From VFMC01 sp040398525 (GTDB taxonomy: Bacteria; Actinomycetota; Acidimicrobiia; Acidimicrobiales; Ilumatobacteraceae), in contig JBBATY010000006.1 of assembly GCA_040398525.1 (NCBI GenBank), positions 1-64,000 on the forward strand: 64,000 nucleotides of DNA. The letters run 5' to 3'. Numbering within the stretch: position 1 is the stretch's first letter; each line of letters begins with the position of its first letter. A program made the translations under genes and the position numbers. Below, piece after piece: positions 24,833-34,384 of this stretch. Under the pieces are notes generated by a model. The model made no database searches, had not been told where the DNA came from, and saw only the letters and a list, made by a program, of their open reading frames with translations.

Positions 24833-27154
24833 ATGCACCCTGAGATCGATCCCGTGCTGCTCGCGCCACCGCCGTCGATCGCGGCCGACGCAGCGCCCGA
24901 GATCGCCCGAGCGACGTTCGGGATCGTGGCCCACGACGCGGTCGATCTCGGCAGCGAGCGCGACCGAGCGTTCCTGTTGCGCCGCGACGGCCGCCCCGTG
25001 GCGGTGATGAAGGTGTCGAATGCTGCCGAGCACCCCGACGTGCTCGACATGGAGTCCGCCGGCGCGCTCCACGCGCTCGGCGTCGACCCCACGCTGCCGA
25101 TCGCCCGGCCCCATCAGGCCACCGACGGGGCGCATCGCGCGGCCTGGCACGCCGAACAGGGCGTGCACTGGGTGCGCTGCTACGACGTGCTGCCCGGGGA
25201 GGGCCGCGCCGACCCACTCACCTTCTCCGATCGGGCGATCCACGAGTGGGGCACCGTCACGGCTCGGCTCGGACGTGCGCTGCGCGGCTTCATCCACCCA
25301 CGCTCCATCCGCACCCTGCCGTGGGACGTCCAGCACACCGAGCTCACCCGACCGATGGTGGCCGCCATCGCCGACCCGACGGTGAGCCGGATGGTGACCC
25401 GGGTGCTCGATCGCTTCGCCGATGATGTCGCCCCGGTCTGGCCATCGCTGCGCGCCCAGGTGGTGCACGGCGACCTCACCGTCGACAACGCACTCGTCGA
25501 CGACGCGGGGCGGATCACCGGCATCGTCGACTTCGGCGACATGAGCCACACCGCGCTGCTCGTCGACCTCGTCTCGGCGATCGACTCGCTCACCGCCGGC
25601 CGCCGCGGCGTCGAGTTGCTGCGCGCCGCGCGGTTGCTCGTCGACGGCTACCAACGCGTCACCCCGCTCGAACCTGGCGAGCTGCACCTGCTCGGCGAGC
25701 TGTGGGCGGCACGTATCGCGGTGGGCCTCGCCATCAGTTCGTGGCGCGCTGCCGAGGGACTCGAGGACCCCGAGTTCGCCACACGCTTCCACGACAGCGC
25801 CGCCGCATCACTCGACGACCTGCTCACGCTCGGCTGGGCGCGACTGGCCCGCGACCTGGCCAGCGAGCACGACGGCAGCGACGACACCGGCGTGGTCGAC
25901 GCTGCCGCACTCGTGGCTCGCCGCACCGTGTTCGGCCCGGCCACGGAAGACCTGAGCTACGACGAGCCGATCCACGTGGTGCGCGCCACGGGCACCTGGC
26001 TAGTCGACACCGCCAACCGCCACTACCTCGACTGCTACAACAACGTGCCCTGTGTGGGCCACGCCCACCCGCGGGTGACCGAGGCCATCGCCCGTCAGAG
26101 CCGGGTGCTGAACACCAACCTGCGCTACCTGCACGCCGGAGCGATCGAGCTCGCCGAACGGCTCGTCGCCACCTGCCCGTCCGAGCTCGACACGGTGTTC
26201 TTCGTCAACTCGGGCTCCGAGGCGAACGACCTCGCCTGGCGCCTGGCCACCACCTACACGGGGAACACCGGAGGGTTGTGCACCACCCGCGCCTACCACG
26301 GCATCAGCGCAGTGATCGCCCCACTGTCGCCCGAGACGCTGCCGCCCGAGGCGATCCCACCGAGCATCGAGCGCTGGGAGCCCACCGACACCTACCGCGG
26401 CCTGCACACCGACGGCTCGTCGTTCCGTGCCGCGCTGAGCCGCCTCGACGCGATCGGTGTCGCCCCGGCCCTGGCCATCCTCGACGGCACCCTGCAGAGC
26501 GACGGGGTGCACGACCTGGCCCCGACCTACGTGCAGGACCTCGTCGCCCTCACCCACGCCGCCGGCGGGCTGTGGGTCGCCGACGAGGTGCAGGGCGGCC
26601 ACGGCCGCACGGGCGAAGCGATGTGGTCGTTCCACCGCTTCGGCATCCTCCCCGACGTGGTGACCCTCGGTAAGCCGATGGGCAACGGGCATCCCGTCGC
26701 CGCGGTCATCACCCGCCGCGACATCGCCGAGCGCTTCGCTGCCGACACGGTGTTCTTCTCGACCTTCGGCGGCAACCAGGTGAGTGTCGCTGCGGCCCAT
26801 GCCGTGCTCGACGTGCTCGCCGACGAGCGGGTGCTGCCACGCGTGGTCGAGGCGGGCGAGGCGCTGCGTGCCGCAGCCCGCGACGTGTGCGCCGATGTGC
26901 CGTTCGTGGGCGACGTGCGCGGCATGGGCCTGGCGAACGCGATCGAGATCGTCACCGACCGCGACACGGCCACACCCGACCCGGCGATGACCGACCGGGT
27001 GAAGAACGGCCTGCGCACCAACGGTGTGCTCGTCGGCACGACGGGCATCCACGGCAACGTGCTGAAGGTCCGCCCGCCCCTGGCGTTCACGGCTGCCGAG
27101 GTGCCCGTATTCGCCGCGGCCCTCGCGGCCACGGTGCGCGACGTCGTCGACTGA
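24833..27154 (+). CDS. Fusion of APH-type kinase and class III aminotransferase-like phospholyase
   Basis: A 773-residue two-domain protein. Residues 1-340 form an aminoglycoside-phosphotransferase-fold kinase with K60, the catalytic loop V-H212-G-D214 with N219, and the metal motif D233-F-G-D236. Residues 355-773 are a class III PLP enzyme with NSGSEANDLAWRLA, ADEVQGGHGRTG and K614 in GKPMGNGHP. The last motif is characteristic, from memory, of ethanolamine-phosphate and phosphohydroxylysine phospho-lyases. The kinase would phosphorylate an amino alcohol (ethanolamine, hydroxylysine or similar), and the lyase would eliminate phosphate and ammonia to an aldehyde. Its stop codon abuts that of a convergent aminotransferase. 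Confidence 0.88.
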   Translation: MHPEIDPVLLAPPPSIAADAAPEIARATFGIVAHDAVDLGSERDRAFLLRRDGRPVAVMKVSNAAEHPDVLDMESAGALHALGVDPTLPIARPHQATDGAHRAAWHAEQGVHWVRCYDVLPGEGRADPLTFSDRAIHEWGTVTARLGRALRGFIHPRSIRTLPWDVQHTELTRPMVAAIADPTVSRMVTRVLDRFADDVAPVWPSLRAQVVHGDLTVDNALVDDAGRITGIVDFGDMSHTALLVDLVSAIDSLTAGRRGVELLRAARLLVDGYQRVTPLEPGELHLLGELWAARIAVGLAISSWRAAEGLEDPEFATRFHDSAAASLDDLLTLGWARLARDLASEHDGSDDTGVVDAAALVARRTVFGPATEDLSYDEPIHVVRATGTWLVDTANRHYLDCYNNVPCVGHAHPRVTEAIARQSRVLNTNLRYLHAGAIELAERLVATCPSELDTVFFVNSGSEANDLAWRLATTYTGNTGGLCTTRAYHGISAVIAPLSPETLPPEAIPPSIERWEPTDTYRGLHTDGSSFRAALSRLDAIGVAPALAILDGTLQSDGVHDLAPTYVQDLVALTHAAGGLWVADEVQGGHGRTGEAMWSFHRFGILPDVVTLGKPMGNGHPVAAVITRRDIAERFAADTVFFSTFGGNQVSVAAAHAVLDVLADERVLPRVVEAGEALRAAARDVCADVPFVGDVRGMGLANAIEIVTDRDTATPDPAMTDRVKNGLRTNGVLVGTTGIHGNVLKVRPPLAFTAAEVPVFAAALAATVRDVVD

Positions 27155-28393
27155 TCAGCGCGCGGTCAGCTCGTCGAGGGTTTCGCGCAGGGCCGCCACC
27201 AGCAGATCGATCTCGTCCTCGGCGACGACGAACGGCGGGGCGACGATGACCGCATCGGCCACCGGGCCCGAACCTGCCGGGTACACCCACACGCCACGCT
27301 CGAGGCAGCCGGTGACGACTGCATCGCGCGGCACCGTCAGCTCGACACCGTGGAACATGCCGCGGCCGCGCACCTCGACGACGGCCGGGTGGCCGGCCAG
27401 CGCGGCGCGCAGGCGCATGCCGAGCAGCGCGCCCACCGTGCGCGACCGCTCGACGAGCTGCTCGCGCTCGAGGATGTCGAGCACGCGCGACGCCGCCGCA
27501 CAGGCCCCGTCGTTGCCGGTGAAGGTGAAGTACATGAACCCCGAGCCGCGCAGCACCTCGGCCACCTCGCTACGCGCGGCGACGGCACCGATCGGCACGT
27601 AGCCGCCGCCCAACCCCTTGCCGCCCACGAGCACATCGGGCTCGAAGGGAAAATGCTGGAAGCCCCACGTGGTGCCGGTGCGGCCGTAGCCGGTCATCAC
27701 CTCGTCGGAGATCATCAGCACGTCGTGACGCCGGCACAGCTCGGTGACCGTGCGCCAGTACTCGTCGCTCGCGGTGAGGCACGCCCCGGCAGCACCCGTC
27801 ATCGGCTCGGCGATGAACCCGGCGATGGTGGCCGGGTCCTCCTGCTCGAACACCTTCTCGAGCTGCTCGGGGTCGTCCCACGGCACCTTGGGGAACGGCA
27901 GCAGCAACGGCTCGTACCCCTTCTGGCGCAGGCTGTGGCTGGCCGCCGCCATCGTGCCGATCGTCATCCCGTGGTAGCTCGGGTGGCGCCCGACCACCTT
28001 CCAGCGCTCCGGCCGTCCCTTGGCCACCTGGTAGGCCCGGGCCAAGCGCAGGGCGGAGTCGGTGCTCTCGCTGCCGCCACTGGTGAAGAACACGTTGCCG
28101 AACCCCTCGGGCAGCCAGCGCTCGACCAGCCGCTCGCGCAGCTCGAGGCGCCACGGTGTGGCCCACAACGGCACCACGTAGCCCCCGGCCGCCATCGCGT
28201 CGCGCGCTGCGTCGGCCACCTCGGCCCGGCCCCAGCCGATGTTGCCCACCACGGCGCCGGCAGCACCGTCGAGGATCCGCCGACCATCGGCGGTGTGCAG
28301 CCAGCACCCCTGGCCACCGACGATCGTCGGGTACTCGGGCGTGCCGGGCAGGAACGAGTAGCGGTCGGTGTCGGAGCGAGCCTGCTGGGTCAT
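27155..28393 (-). CDS. Class III PLP-dependent aminotransferase
   Basis: A 412-residue aminotransferase, sharing the fold of the gene at 21588 but from a different branch. It has FFTSGGSESTDSALRLARAY, MISDEVMTGYGRTGTTWGF and the Schiff-base lysine in VLVGGKGLGGGYVP. It belongs to the omega-amino acid/adenosylmethionine-type group, and the substrate is not evident. The MTQQARSD start (ATG 28393) is preferred because upstream frame content is low-quality; a weak GACACT box lies 7 nt before it. It ends exactly at the stop of the convergent fusion enzyme, so both may work on related amines. Confidence 0.9.
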   Translation of the reverse strand: MTQQARSDTDRYSFLPGTPEYPTIVGGQGCWLHTADGRRILDGAAGAVVGNIGWGRAEVADAARDAMAAGGYVVPLWATPWRLELRERLVERWLPEGFGNVFFTSGGSESTDSALRLARAYQVAKGRPERWKVVGRHPSYHGMTIGTMAAASHSLRQKGYEPLLLPFPKVPWDDPEQLEKVFEQEDPATIAGFIAEPMTGAAGACLTASDEYWRTVTELCRRHDVLMISDEVMTGYGRTGTTWGFQHFPFEPDVLVGGKGLGGGYVPIGAVAARSEVAEVLRGSGFMYFTFTGNDGACAAASRVLDILEREQLVERSRTVGALLGMRLRAALAGHPAVVEVRGRGMFHGVELTVPRDAVVTGCLERGVWVYPAGSGPVADAVIVAPPFVVAEDEIDLLVAALRETLDELTAR

Positions 28394-28439
28394 CACTGCC
28401 AGTGTCGCGCGCCAGAGCGCCGGCTGCGGGCGCCGTCGG

Positions 28440-29072
28440 TCAGGGGGCTGCGACCTCGGCCTGGTCGTGGCGGAACATGATCGACAGGCGCGGCCCCGGC
28501 GCGGCGGCGTCCTTGGGGACACGGTGCTCCCAGTCGTGCTGGCAGGCACCACCCATCACCAGCAGGTCGCCGTGGCCGAGAAGCCAGTCGCGTCGTGGCC
28601 CACCGCTGCGCGGGCGCAGCTGGAACGCCCGCGGCATGCCGACGCTGACGATGGCCACCACCGGGTCCTCGCGGAGGTACCGCTCGCGATCGGCGTGCCA
28701 CGCCACCGAGTCGCGACCGTTGCGGTAGAGGTTGAACCCGATCGTGTCGAAGTCCTTGGCGTAGTGGCGGCTCAACGCACCACGTGCATCGGTCAGCACC
28801 GGCAGCGGCTCACGCCGGCCATCGGAGGTGCTCCACCAGTCGGTGAGGCGCGGCTCGAGCACCCGCTGGTCGTACATCGTCACCTGGCGCTGGCGCCATG
28901 CCAGCCGGGCGACGAGCTCGCCGAACACGAGGTCGGCACCACGCATCCAGCGGGGCTGGTGGTCGACCCATGAGTGCTCGTCGAGCCAGATGCGCGTGAG
29001 GCCGTGGAAGCCGGTGTCGATGCTGGGGTCGTCGAGGGCGAACAGCGAGCCCTGGAGGCTGACGGATGACAT
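28440..29072 (-). CDS. AlkB-like 2OG-Fe(II) oxygenase
   Basis: A 210-residue dioxygenase predicted to remove alkyl groups from nucleic acid bases by oxidation. The iron triad is visible as H126-x-D128 in SVAWHADRER and H183 in QHDWEHRVPK, and the 2-oxoglutarate-binding arginines lie in RLSIMFR near residue 201. NLYRNGRDSVAWH matches the AlkB family core. Start choice is uncertain: ATG 29072 or GTG 29099 (219 residues); neither has a clear ribosome site. It is divergent from the RNA methyltransferase. Confidence 0.88.
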   Translation of the reverse strand: MSSVSLQGSLFALDDPSIDTGFHGLTRIWLDEHSWVDHQPRWMRGADLVFGELVARLAWRQRQVTMYDQRVLEPRLTDWWSTSDGRREPLPVLTDARGALSRHYAKDFDTIGFNLYRNGRDSVAWHADRERYLREDPVVAIVSVGMPRAFQLRPRSGGPRRDWLLGHGDLLVMGGACQHDWEHRVPKDAAAPGPRLSIMFRHDQAEVAAP

Positions 29073-29145
29073 GACGAGCAGCCTCGCGCGGTCGAACACC
29101 TGTTCGCAAGGGCCGATCGACCCGGCGTCGTGGGAGACTCGTCGG

Positions 29146-29949
29146 GTGCCCCTCGCCGTCGTGCATGTCTCGGACCCCGCCGACGAGCGGGTCGACGCCT
29201 ACCGGGCACTGCGCGCCCGGGAGAGCCGCGACGTGCTGTGGGCCGAGGGCCCGACCGTTGTCGAGCGCCTGCTCGCCTCCCCCCATCGGACCCGCTCGGT
29301 GCTGCTGACCCCCTCGGCACTGGCCCGGCTCGAGCACCGGTGTGGGCCGGCTCTCGCCGCAGCGCATGCGGCCGGCGCAGCTGTGCTGGTCGCCGATCAG
29401 CACGTGGTGAACGAGGTGGTCGGCTTCGACCTGCACCGCGGGGCGATCGCCGTGGCCGACCGACCGACAGCGACACCGCTCGCCGAGGTCGTCGCCATGG
29501 CGCGACGGATCGTGGTGCTCGAAGGCGTCAACGACCCGGAGAACCTGGGCGCGATCGCCCGCTCGGCACGGGCCCTCGGCGCCGACGCGATGGTGCTCGA
29601 CCCGACCTGCGCCGACCCGTGGTACCGCCGCAGTGTGCGGGTGTCGATGGGCGAGCTGCTGCACCTCCCCGTCGCCCGGGCAAGCCTCGCCGACGTGTTC
29701 GGGGCCCTCGCCACGGCCGGCATCGACTGCTGGGCGCTCACCCCGGACCCTCGGGCCGCCGACATCCGAACGCTCACCGCACCGTTGCGCCTGGCGCTGC
29801 TGGCGGGCGCCGAGGGCCCGGGGCTGTCGGACCAGGCGCTGGCGTCGTGCCGCAACGTGCGCATCCCGATCCGGGCCGAGGTCGACTCGCTGAACGTCGG
29901 GCACGCGGTCGCGGTCGCGCTGGCCCTCGCGCCATCAGCGTCGCCGTGA
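29146..29949 (+). CDS. TrmH/SpoU-family RNA 2'-O-methyltransferase
   Basis: A 267-residue SPOUT methyltransferase. The N-terminal substrate-binding part is followed by the knotted domain with motif 1 NDPENLGAIARSARALGAD, motif 2 LLAGAEGPGL and motif 3 VDSLNVGHAVAVAL. It methylates ribose in rRNA or tRNA, with unknown target. GTG 29146 follows a GAGACT box by 6 nt, consistent with a leaderless transcript. The longer open frame upstream is antisense to the AlkB gene. Confidence 0.9.
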   Translation: MPLAVVHVSDPADERVDAYRALRARESRDVLWAEGPTVVERLLASPHRTRSVLLTPSALARLEHRCGPALAAAHAAGAAVLVADQHVVNEVVGFDLHRGAIAVADRPTATPLAEVVAMARRIVVLEGVNDPENLGAIARSARALGADAMVLDPTCADPWYRRSVRVSMGELLHLPVARASLADVFGALATAGIDCWALTPDPRAADIRTLTAPLRLALLAGAEGPGLSDQALASCRNVRIPIRAEVDSLNVGHAVAVALALAPSASP

Positions 29950-30036
29950 GGCACGCGGGTGCGAGCGTCGGCCGATCGAACGTCCCGAATCGCCGCGATC
30001 GCCGACCCGGTCGGTTGGTGTCGGGCTCGAGCGGTC

Positions 30037-32058
30037 TCAGCCGCCGAGCGCCGTGGTCACCAACAGCGGTCCGAGCCACTGCTCGGCCAGATCGGCTGCC
30101 GACTCGTTGGTGAGGTGCACACCGTCAGGTCGCCACTCGTTGTCGCGATACAGACCTGATGCGGTCAGCCATCCGTGGAAGTCGACAGCACTCATCCGGT
30201 CGCCTCCTGCAGCCACGATCTCGCGGATGACGTCGTGCTGGACGAAGTAGCGATCGGGCTCGTTCATCTCCGGCTCGAGCCAGAGGTGGTACGGCGTGGC
30301 GGGCAGCACCCAGGCGACCTCCGGGACGCCCATGGCGATGAGTTGATCGGCAAGCCCTGCGTACGCGGCGCGAAGGCGTTCGCGATAGCGCGCGTCGTAC
30401 GGGGTGAGCACACCTTCGTCGGTCGACCACCGGCGGTTCGACGAGTCGTTCACGGTGACCATGAGCACGACCACGTCCGGGCGCAGCTCGGCGACGGCAG
30501 CGGGCACCAGCTCACCGACCGTCCGGCGGGACTCCTCGAGCACTCCTGGCGTGTCGAAGGTGACGATCTCCGGCTCGAGCAGGAAGGTGAGGCCCTGCGT
30601 CCAGCGCACACCGGTCCGTGCGTGTGCCGGATGGTCGATCGACCACCTGGCCAGGCCCTCGGCGACGTAGAGCGACGTGGAGTCGCCGACCACCAGGATC
30701 CGGACCGGACGGACGGGCGCCGGAGGCAGGTCGAGCTGCAGTGGCAGCGTGGTCGGCGGTGTTGTCGGCGATGTCGTCGGCGAGGTGGCATCGATGGTGC
30801 TCGTCACCCCCGGGACCGTCGTGCCCGGGACCGTCGTGCCAGGGGCCGGCTGCAGTGGTGCCAGTGAGCCGTCGACCGAGTCGATCGACGCCGCATCGAG
30901 CAACTCCTGATCGACAGCGATCACCGGTTCGGCTGTCGGAAGCGTCACCGTCAGCAGCGCCACACATGCCGTAGCGGCCGCAGCGGTGGCCATGGTGAGC
31001 CGCGGCCGCCAGGTGGCCCGGCGGATCGGCTGCTCGAGCGCCACGTACGACACCAGCGTCAGTGCCAGGGTGAGCCCGAACGCGACCGCGAACCCACCGA
31101 CGGTGTCGAGCCGCCAGCCGCGCTCGCGCAACAGCGTGTCGATCGGCCAGTGATACAGGTACACCCCGTAGCTGATCTTGCCGAGGCCCACCAGCGGCCG
31201 CACCGACAGCACCGAGTGCACGACCCCCGGCACCTGCAGCGACCACAGCAGCAGACCGCTCACCACGGCGACGAGCGGCAACGCACCCTGATAGGCCGGC
31301 CCGCTGCCACTCGGCAGGACGCACGACAGGGCGACGATCACCGCCAGGGCGGGGAGCGCGGCATGCCGAGCGCCGGCCGGCACAACGCCGCCGCGCCCCA
31401 CCCAGCACGCCAGCAAGGCGCCGACCAAGATCTCGGCCAGGCGCGCCGGTGTGGCCCAGTACGCCGCATCGGCACCCCACACCACGGCGATCAGCGGCGC
31501 GGCCGCTGCGAACACCGCCGTGAGCGCCGCCACCGGGCCGAGCACCGACCAGCCCCGCCGACGGCTGCGTCGGGCGAGCACCACGAACACCGCCGGCCAC
31601 ACCCAGTAGAACTGCTCCTCGATCGACAGCGACCAGAAGTGCTCGAGCGGCGACACACCTCCGATGAACAGCTCGCCGTAGCTCGTCTCGCCCGCCAGGC
31701 TCACCCAGTTGAAGATCTGCAGGGCGGCACCGATGATGTCGGACCGCAAGCCCTCGACCCGGCTGAACGCCCCGAACCCGCGGGCCACCATCACCAGCAC
31801 CAGGCACAGCAGGCTGGCCGGCAGCAACCGCCGCAGCCGGCGCCCGTAGAAGGCACCGAACGACACCCCACCCGTGCGGTCGTGCTCGGCGAGCAACAGC
31901 CGCGTGATCAAGAACCCGGACAACGTGAAGAACACCGACACGCCCAGGTAGCCGGCGGGCATCCACGTGAACCCGGCATGGAAGACCAGCACGAGCAGCA
32001 CCGCCACCGCACGCACACCGTCGAGCGCGGGTTGGTACGAGGTCGAGCGGTCGGTCAT
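30037..32058 (-). CDS. OafA/YrhL-type acyltransferase with C-terminal SGNH domain
   Basis: A 673-residue envelope acyltransferase. Residues 8 to about 365 form the acyltransferase-3 membrane domain with about ten helices, H27 in LVFHAGF, and HFWSLSIEEQFYWVWP. A Thr/Pro linker with a TTVPG repeat leads to an SGNH-hydrolase domain from about residue 455, with the Ser nucleophile in VVGDSTSLY and the late catalytic pair in DGVHLT. Such proteins acetylate cell-surface glycans or lipids. It begins 4 nt after the sulfatase stop, so it ends a three-gene operon with two sulfatases. This suggests remodelling of a sulfated, acylated surface or dietary glycan (inference). Confidence 0.92.
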   Translation of the reverse strand: MTDRSTSYQPALDGVRAVAVLLVLVFHAGFTWMPAGYLGVSVFFTLSGFLITRLLLAEHDRTGGVSFGAFYGRRLRRLLPASLLCLVLVMVARGFGAFSRVEGLRSDIIGAALQIFNWVSLAGETSYGELFIGGVSPLEHFWSLSIEEQFYWVWPAVFVVLARRSRRRGWSVLGPVAALTAVFAAAAPLIAVVWGADAAYWATPARLAEILVGALLACWVGRGGVVPAGARHAALPALAVIVALSCVLPSGSGPAYQGALPLVAVVSGLLLWSLQVPGVVHSVLSVRPLVGLGKISYGVYLYHWPIDTLLRERGWRLDTVGGFAVAFGLTLALTLVSYVALEQPIRRATWRPRLTMATAAAATACVALLTVTLPTAEPVIAVDQELLDAASIDSVDGSLAPLQPAPGTTVPGTTVPGVTSTIDATSPTTSPTTPPTTLPLQLDLPPAPVRPVRILVVGDSTSLYVAEGLARWSIDHPAHARTGVRWTQGLTFLLEPEIVTFDTPGVLEESRRTVGELVPAAVAELRPDVVVLMVTVNDSSNRRWSTDEGVLTPYDARYRERLRAAYAGLADQLIAMGVPEVAWVLPATPYHLWLEPEMNEPDRYFVQHDVIREIVAAGGDRMSAVDFHGWLTASGLYRDNEWRPDGVHLTNESAADLAEQWLGPLLVTTALGG

Positions 32059-32062
32059 GGGG

Positions 32063-34384
32063 TCAGTGGGTGGCGAGCCCGGCGGCGTGCTCGCCTGCGG
32101 CGATGCGCGCCGCGAGCTCGGCGGGGGGCTCGCTGAGCCGCTCGAGCGTCACCCCGAGGATGCGAGCCGTGCACTCGAACCCGTGCGGGTACGGGCCGAC
32201 AGCAGATCCCGTGTCGACACCCACGTCGAAGGTCTCACCGCTCATCGAGAACACGAGCGGAATCGTACGGGGCACGCGTCCGGCGGCGGCGTCGTGCCCG
32301 TCGACGCGCAGCAACACCTCGCCACCTGCGCCGAAGCCGCCGTCGTAGGCGAAGTCGACCACCACCTGGCGTCGCCCCGGCAGCAGCGACGCAGCCGTGG
32401 CGATGCTCGTGTGCTCGTGGCCGAACCAGTTGTAGTGGTAGACGACCCGGCCCTGCTCGTCGAGGTACAGGCTCCACCCGGCCATGTTGCCCCCCTGGCA
32501 GGCCACCACGCCTCGGGCCCCGCTGGCGGGCACGTCGAGCTCGGCGGTGATGCGGAACGAGCAGTTCTTCAGGTTCACCACCGATGCCTCGGGCATGCGC
32601 ACGTGGTCGCGGGTGTAGGTCATCCGCGTGCGCCCCGCCAAGTTCGTGGGGACGGTGAGGCGCGGGTCGCGGCGCAGCGCCGGATCGCGCATCGGGTACA
32701 CACCGTTGCGACGAGCCTCGGCGTCGAACAGCGCCTGCAACTCGGCCAGCTTCTCGGGGTGGGCGGCGGCCAGATCGACGGCCTGGGAGAAGTCGTCGTC
32801 GATCCGGTAGAGCTCCCACCGCTCCTGCGGTCCGTCGAACGGCATGCTCGCCAACCGGATCCAGGGCGGCCGACCGTGGAAGCACGAGGCGATCCAGCCG
32901 TCGTGGTAGATGGCACGGTTGCCGAGGATCTCGAAGTACTGCGTGGTGCGTCGGCTCGGCGCGTCGGCCTGGTCGAAGGTGTAGAGCATCGACACGCCCT
33001 CGACGGGCAGTTGCGCGACCCCGTCGACGGTGTCGGGGATGCGCACACCGGCGGCTTCGAGGATGGTCGGGGCGATGTCGACGACATGGTGGAACTGGGT
33101 GCGCACCTCGCCGCCACCGGTCAGGCGCGCCGGCCACGACACCGCCATCGCGTTGCGGGTGCCGCCGAAGTGCGACGCCACCTGCTTCATCCATTGGAAG
33201 GGCGAGTCGAGCGCCCACGCCCACCCGACGTTGTAGTGGTTCTCGCAGCGCGGTGTCCCGAAGTCGTCGATGTGCTCGAGCAGCCACTCGGGGTCCTCGG
33301 GCAGTCCGTTCTGGAACGACGGAGCGCTCCACGCACCGTGGATCGTGCCCTCGCCCGACGCGCCGTTGTCGCCGGTGATGTAGACGACCAGGGTGTTGTC
33401 GCCCACGCCGAGCTCGTCGAGCGCGTCGAGCACACGGCCGACCTGGGCGTCGGTGTGCGCCAGGAACCCGGCGAACACCTCCATCAGCCGCCGGGCCACG
33501 GGCCGATAGCGCTCGGGGTAGTCGTCCCACGACGGGATCTGGTCCGGGCGGGGCGTGAGCGCAGTGCCCGGGGGGATCACCCCGAGCTCGAGTTGGCGGG
33601 CATGGATGCGCTCGCGGAGCGCGTCCCAGCCGTCGTCGAACTCGCCGGCGAACCGGTCGCTCCATTCGCGCCACACATGGTGCGGGCAGTGCATCGCACC
33701 CGGAGCGAGATAGGCGAAGAACGGGCGGTCCGGGCCGGCGGCCAGGTGGCGGCGGACCCAGCCGATCGTCTGCTCGGCGAGGTCTTCCGTGAGGTGGTAG
33801 TCGTCGCGGCCGATGTAGGGCATCACCGGTGTGGTCTGGTCGTACAGCGCCGGCTCCCACTGCGATGCCTCGGCGTTGATGAAGCCGTAGAAGCGATCGA
33901 AGCCCATGCCGGTCGGCCAATGGTCGAAGGGCCCCGCCGGGTTCTGCTCCCACATCGGGGTGAGGTGCCACTTGCCGAAGCATCCGGTGGCGTAGCCGCT
34001 GCGGCGCAGCAGGTCGGCAACCGTGGCGGCCTCGCGTGGGATGGCGCTGTCGTAGCCGGGGAAGCTGTTCGCGTTCTCCGGGATGCCGCCCATGTGCACG
34101 GTGTGGTGGTTGCGGCCGGTCAGCAGCGACGCACGGGTGGGCGAGCACAGCGCCGTGGTGTGGAACTGCGTGTAGCGCAGCCCGGCAGCAGCCACCCGGT
34201 CGAGGGCAGGCGTCGGCACCGGGCCGCCGAAGCTCGAGCACGACCCGAAGCCGACGTCGTCGAGCAGCACGACGAGCACGTTCGGAGCGCCCGGTGGCGG
34301 CGGCTCGAGCGTGAGCGGGCTCGGCTCGGAGTCGTCGAGCAGCCGGGCGATGGTGCCGGCGAAGGGTCGGTTCGATGCGCTCAT
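32063..34384 (-). CDS. Formylglycine-dependent (type I) sulfatase
   Basis: A 773-residue arylsulfatase-type enzyme. The FGly signature C80-S-P-T-R84 in LCSPTRASLLTGR predicts cysteine oxidation by a formylglycine-generating enzyme; none is encoded in the window. Metal ligands include D42-D43 in VLLDDVGFG and the later ITGDNGASGEG. The C-terminal region after about residue 600 is a beta-rich extension common in large sulfatases. No signal peptide is visible, so it is probably cytoplasmic. Its ATG overlaps the upstream metallo-sulfatase stop (ATGA), so two mechanistically different sulfatases are made together. Confidence 0.93.
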   Translation of the reverse strand: MSASNRPFAGTIARLLDDSEPSPLTLEPPPPGAPNVLVVLLDDVGFGSCSSFGGPVPTPALDRVAAAGLRYTQFHTTALCSPTRASLLTGRNHHTVHMGGIPENANSFPGYDSAIPREAATVADLLRRSGYATGCFGKWHLTPMWEQNPAGPFDHWPTGMGFDRFYGFINAEASQWEPALYDQTTPVMPYIGRDDYHLTEDLAEQTIGWVRRHLAAGPDRPFFAYLAPGAMHCPHHVWREWSDRFAGEFDDGWDALRERIHARQLELGVIPPGTALTPRPDQIPSWDDYPERYRPVARRLMEVFAGFLAHTDAQVGRVLDALDELGVGDNTLVVYITGDNGASGEGTIHGAWSAPSFQNGLPEDPEWLLEHIDDFGTPRCENHYNVGWAWALDSPFQWMKQVASHFGGTRNAMAVSWPARLTGGGEVRTQFHHVVDIAPTILEAAGVRIPDTVDGVAQLPVEGVSMLYTFDQADAPSRRTTQYFEILGNRAIYHDGWIASCFHGRPPWIRLASMPFDGPQERWELYRIDDDFSQAVDLAAAHPEKLAELQALFDAEARRNGVYPMRDPALRRDPRLTVPTNLAGRTRMTYTRDHVRMPEASVVNLKNCSFRITAELDVPASGARGVVACQGGNMAGWSLYLDEQGRVVYHYNWFGHEHTSIATAASLLPGRRQVVVDFAYDGGFGAGGEVLLRVDGHDAAAGRVPRTIPLVFSMSGETFDVGVDTGSAVGPYPHGFECTARILGVTLERLSEPPAELAARIAAGEHAAGLATH

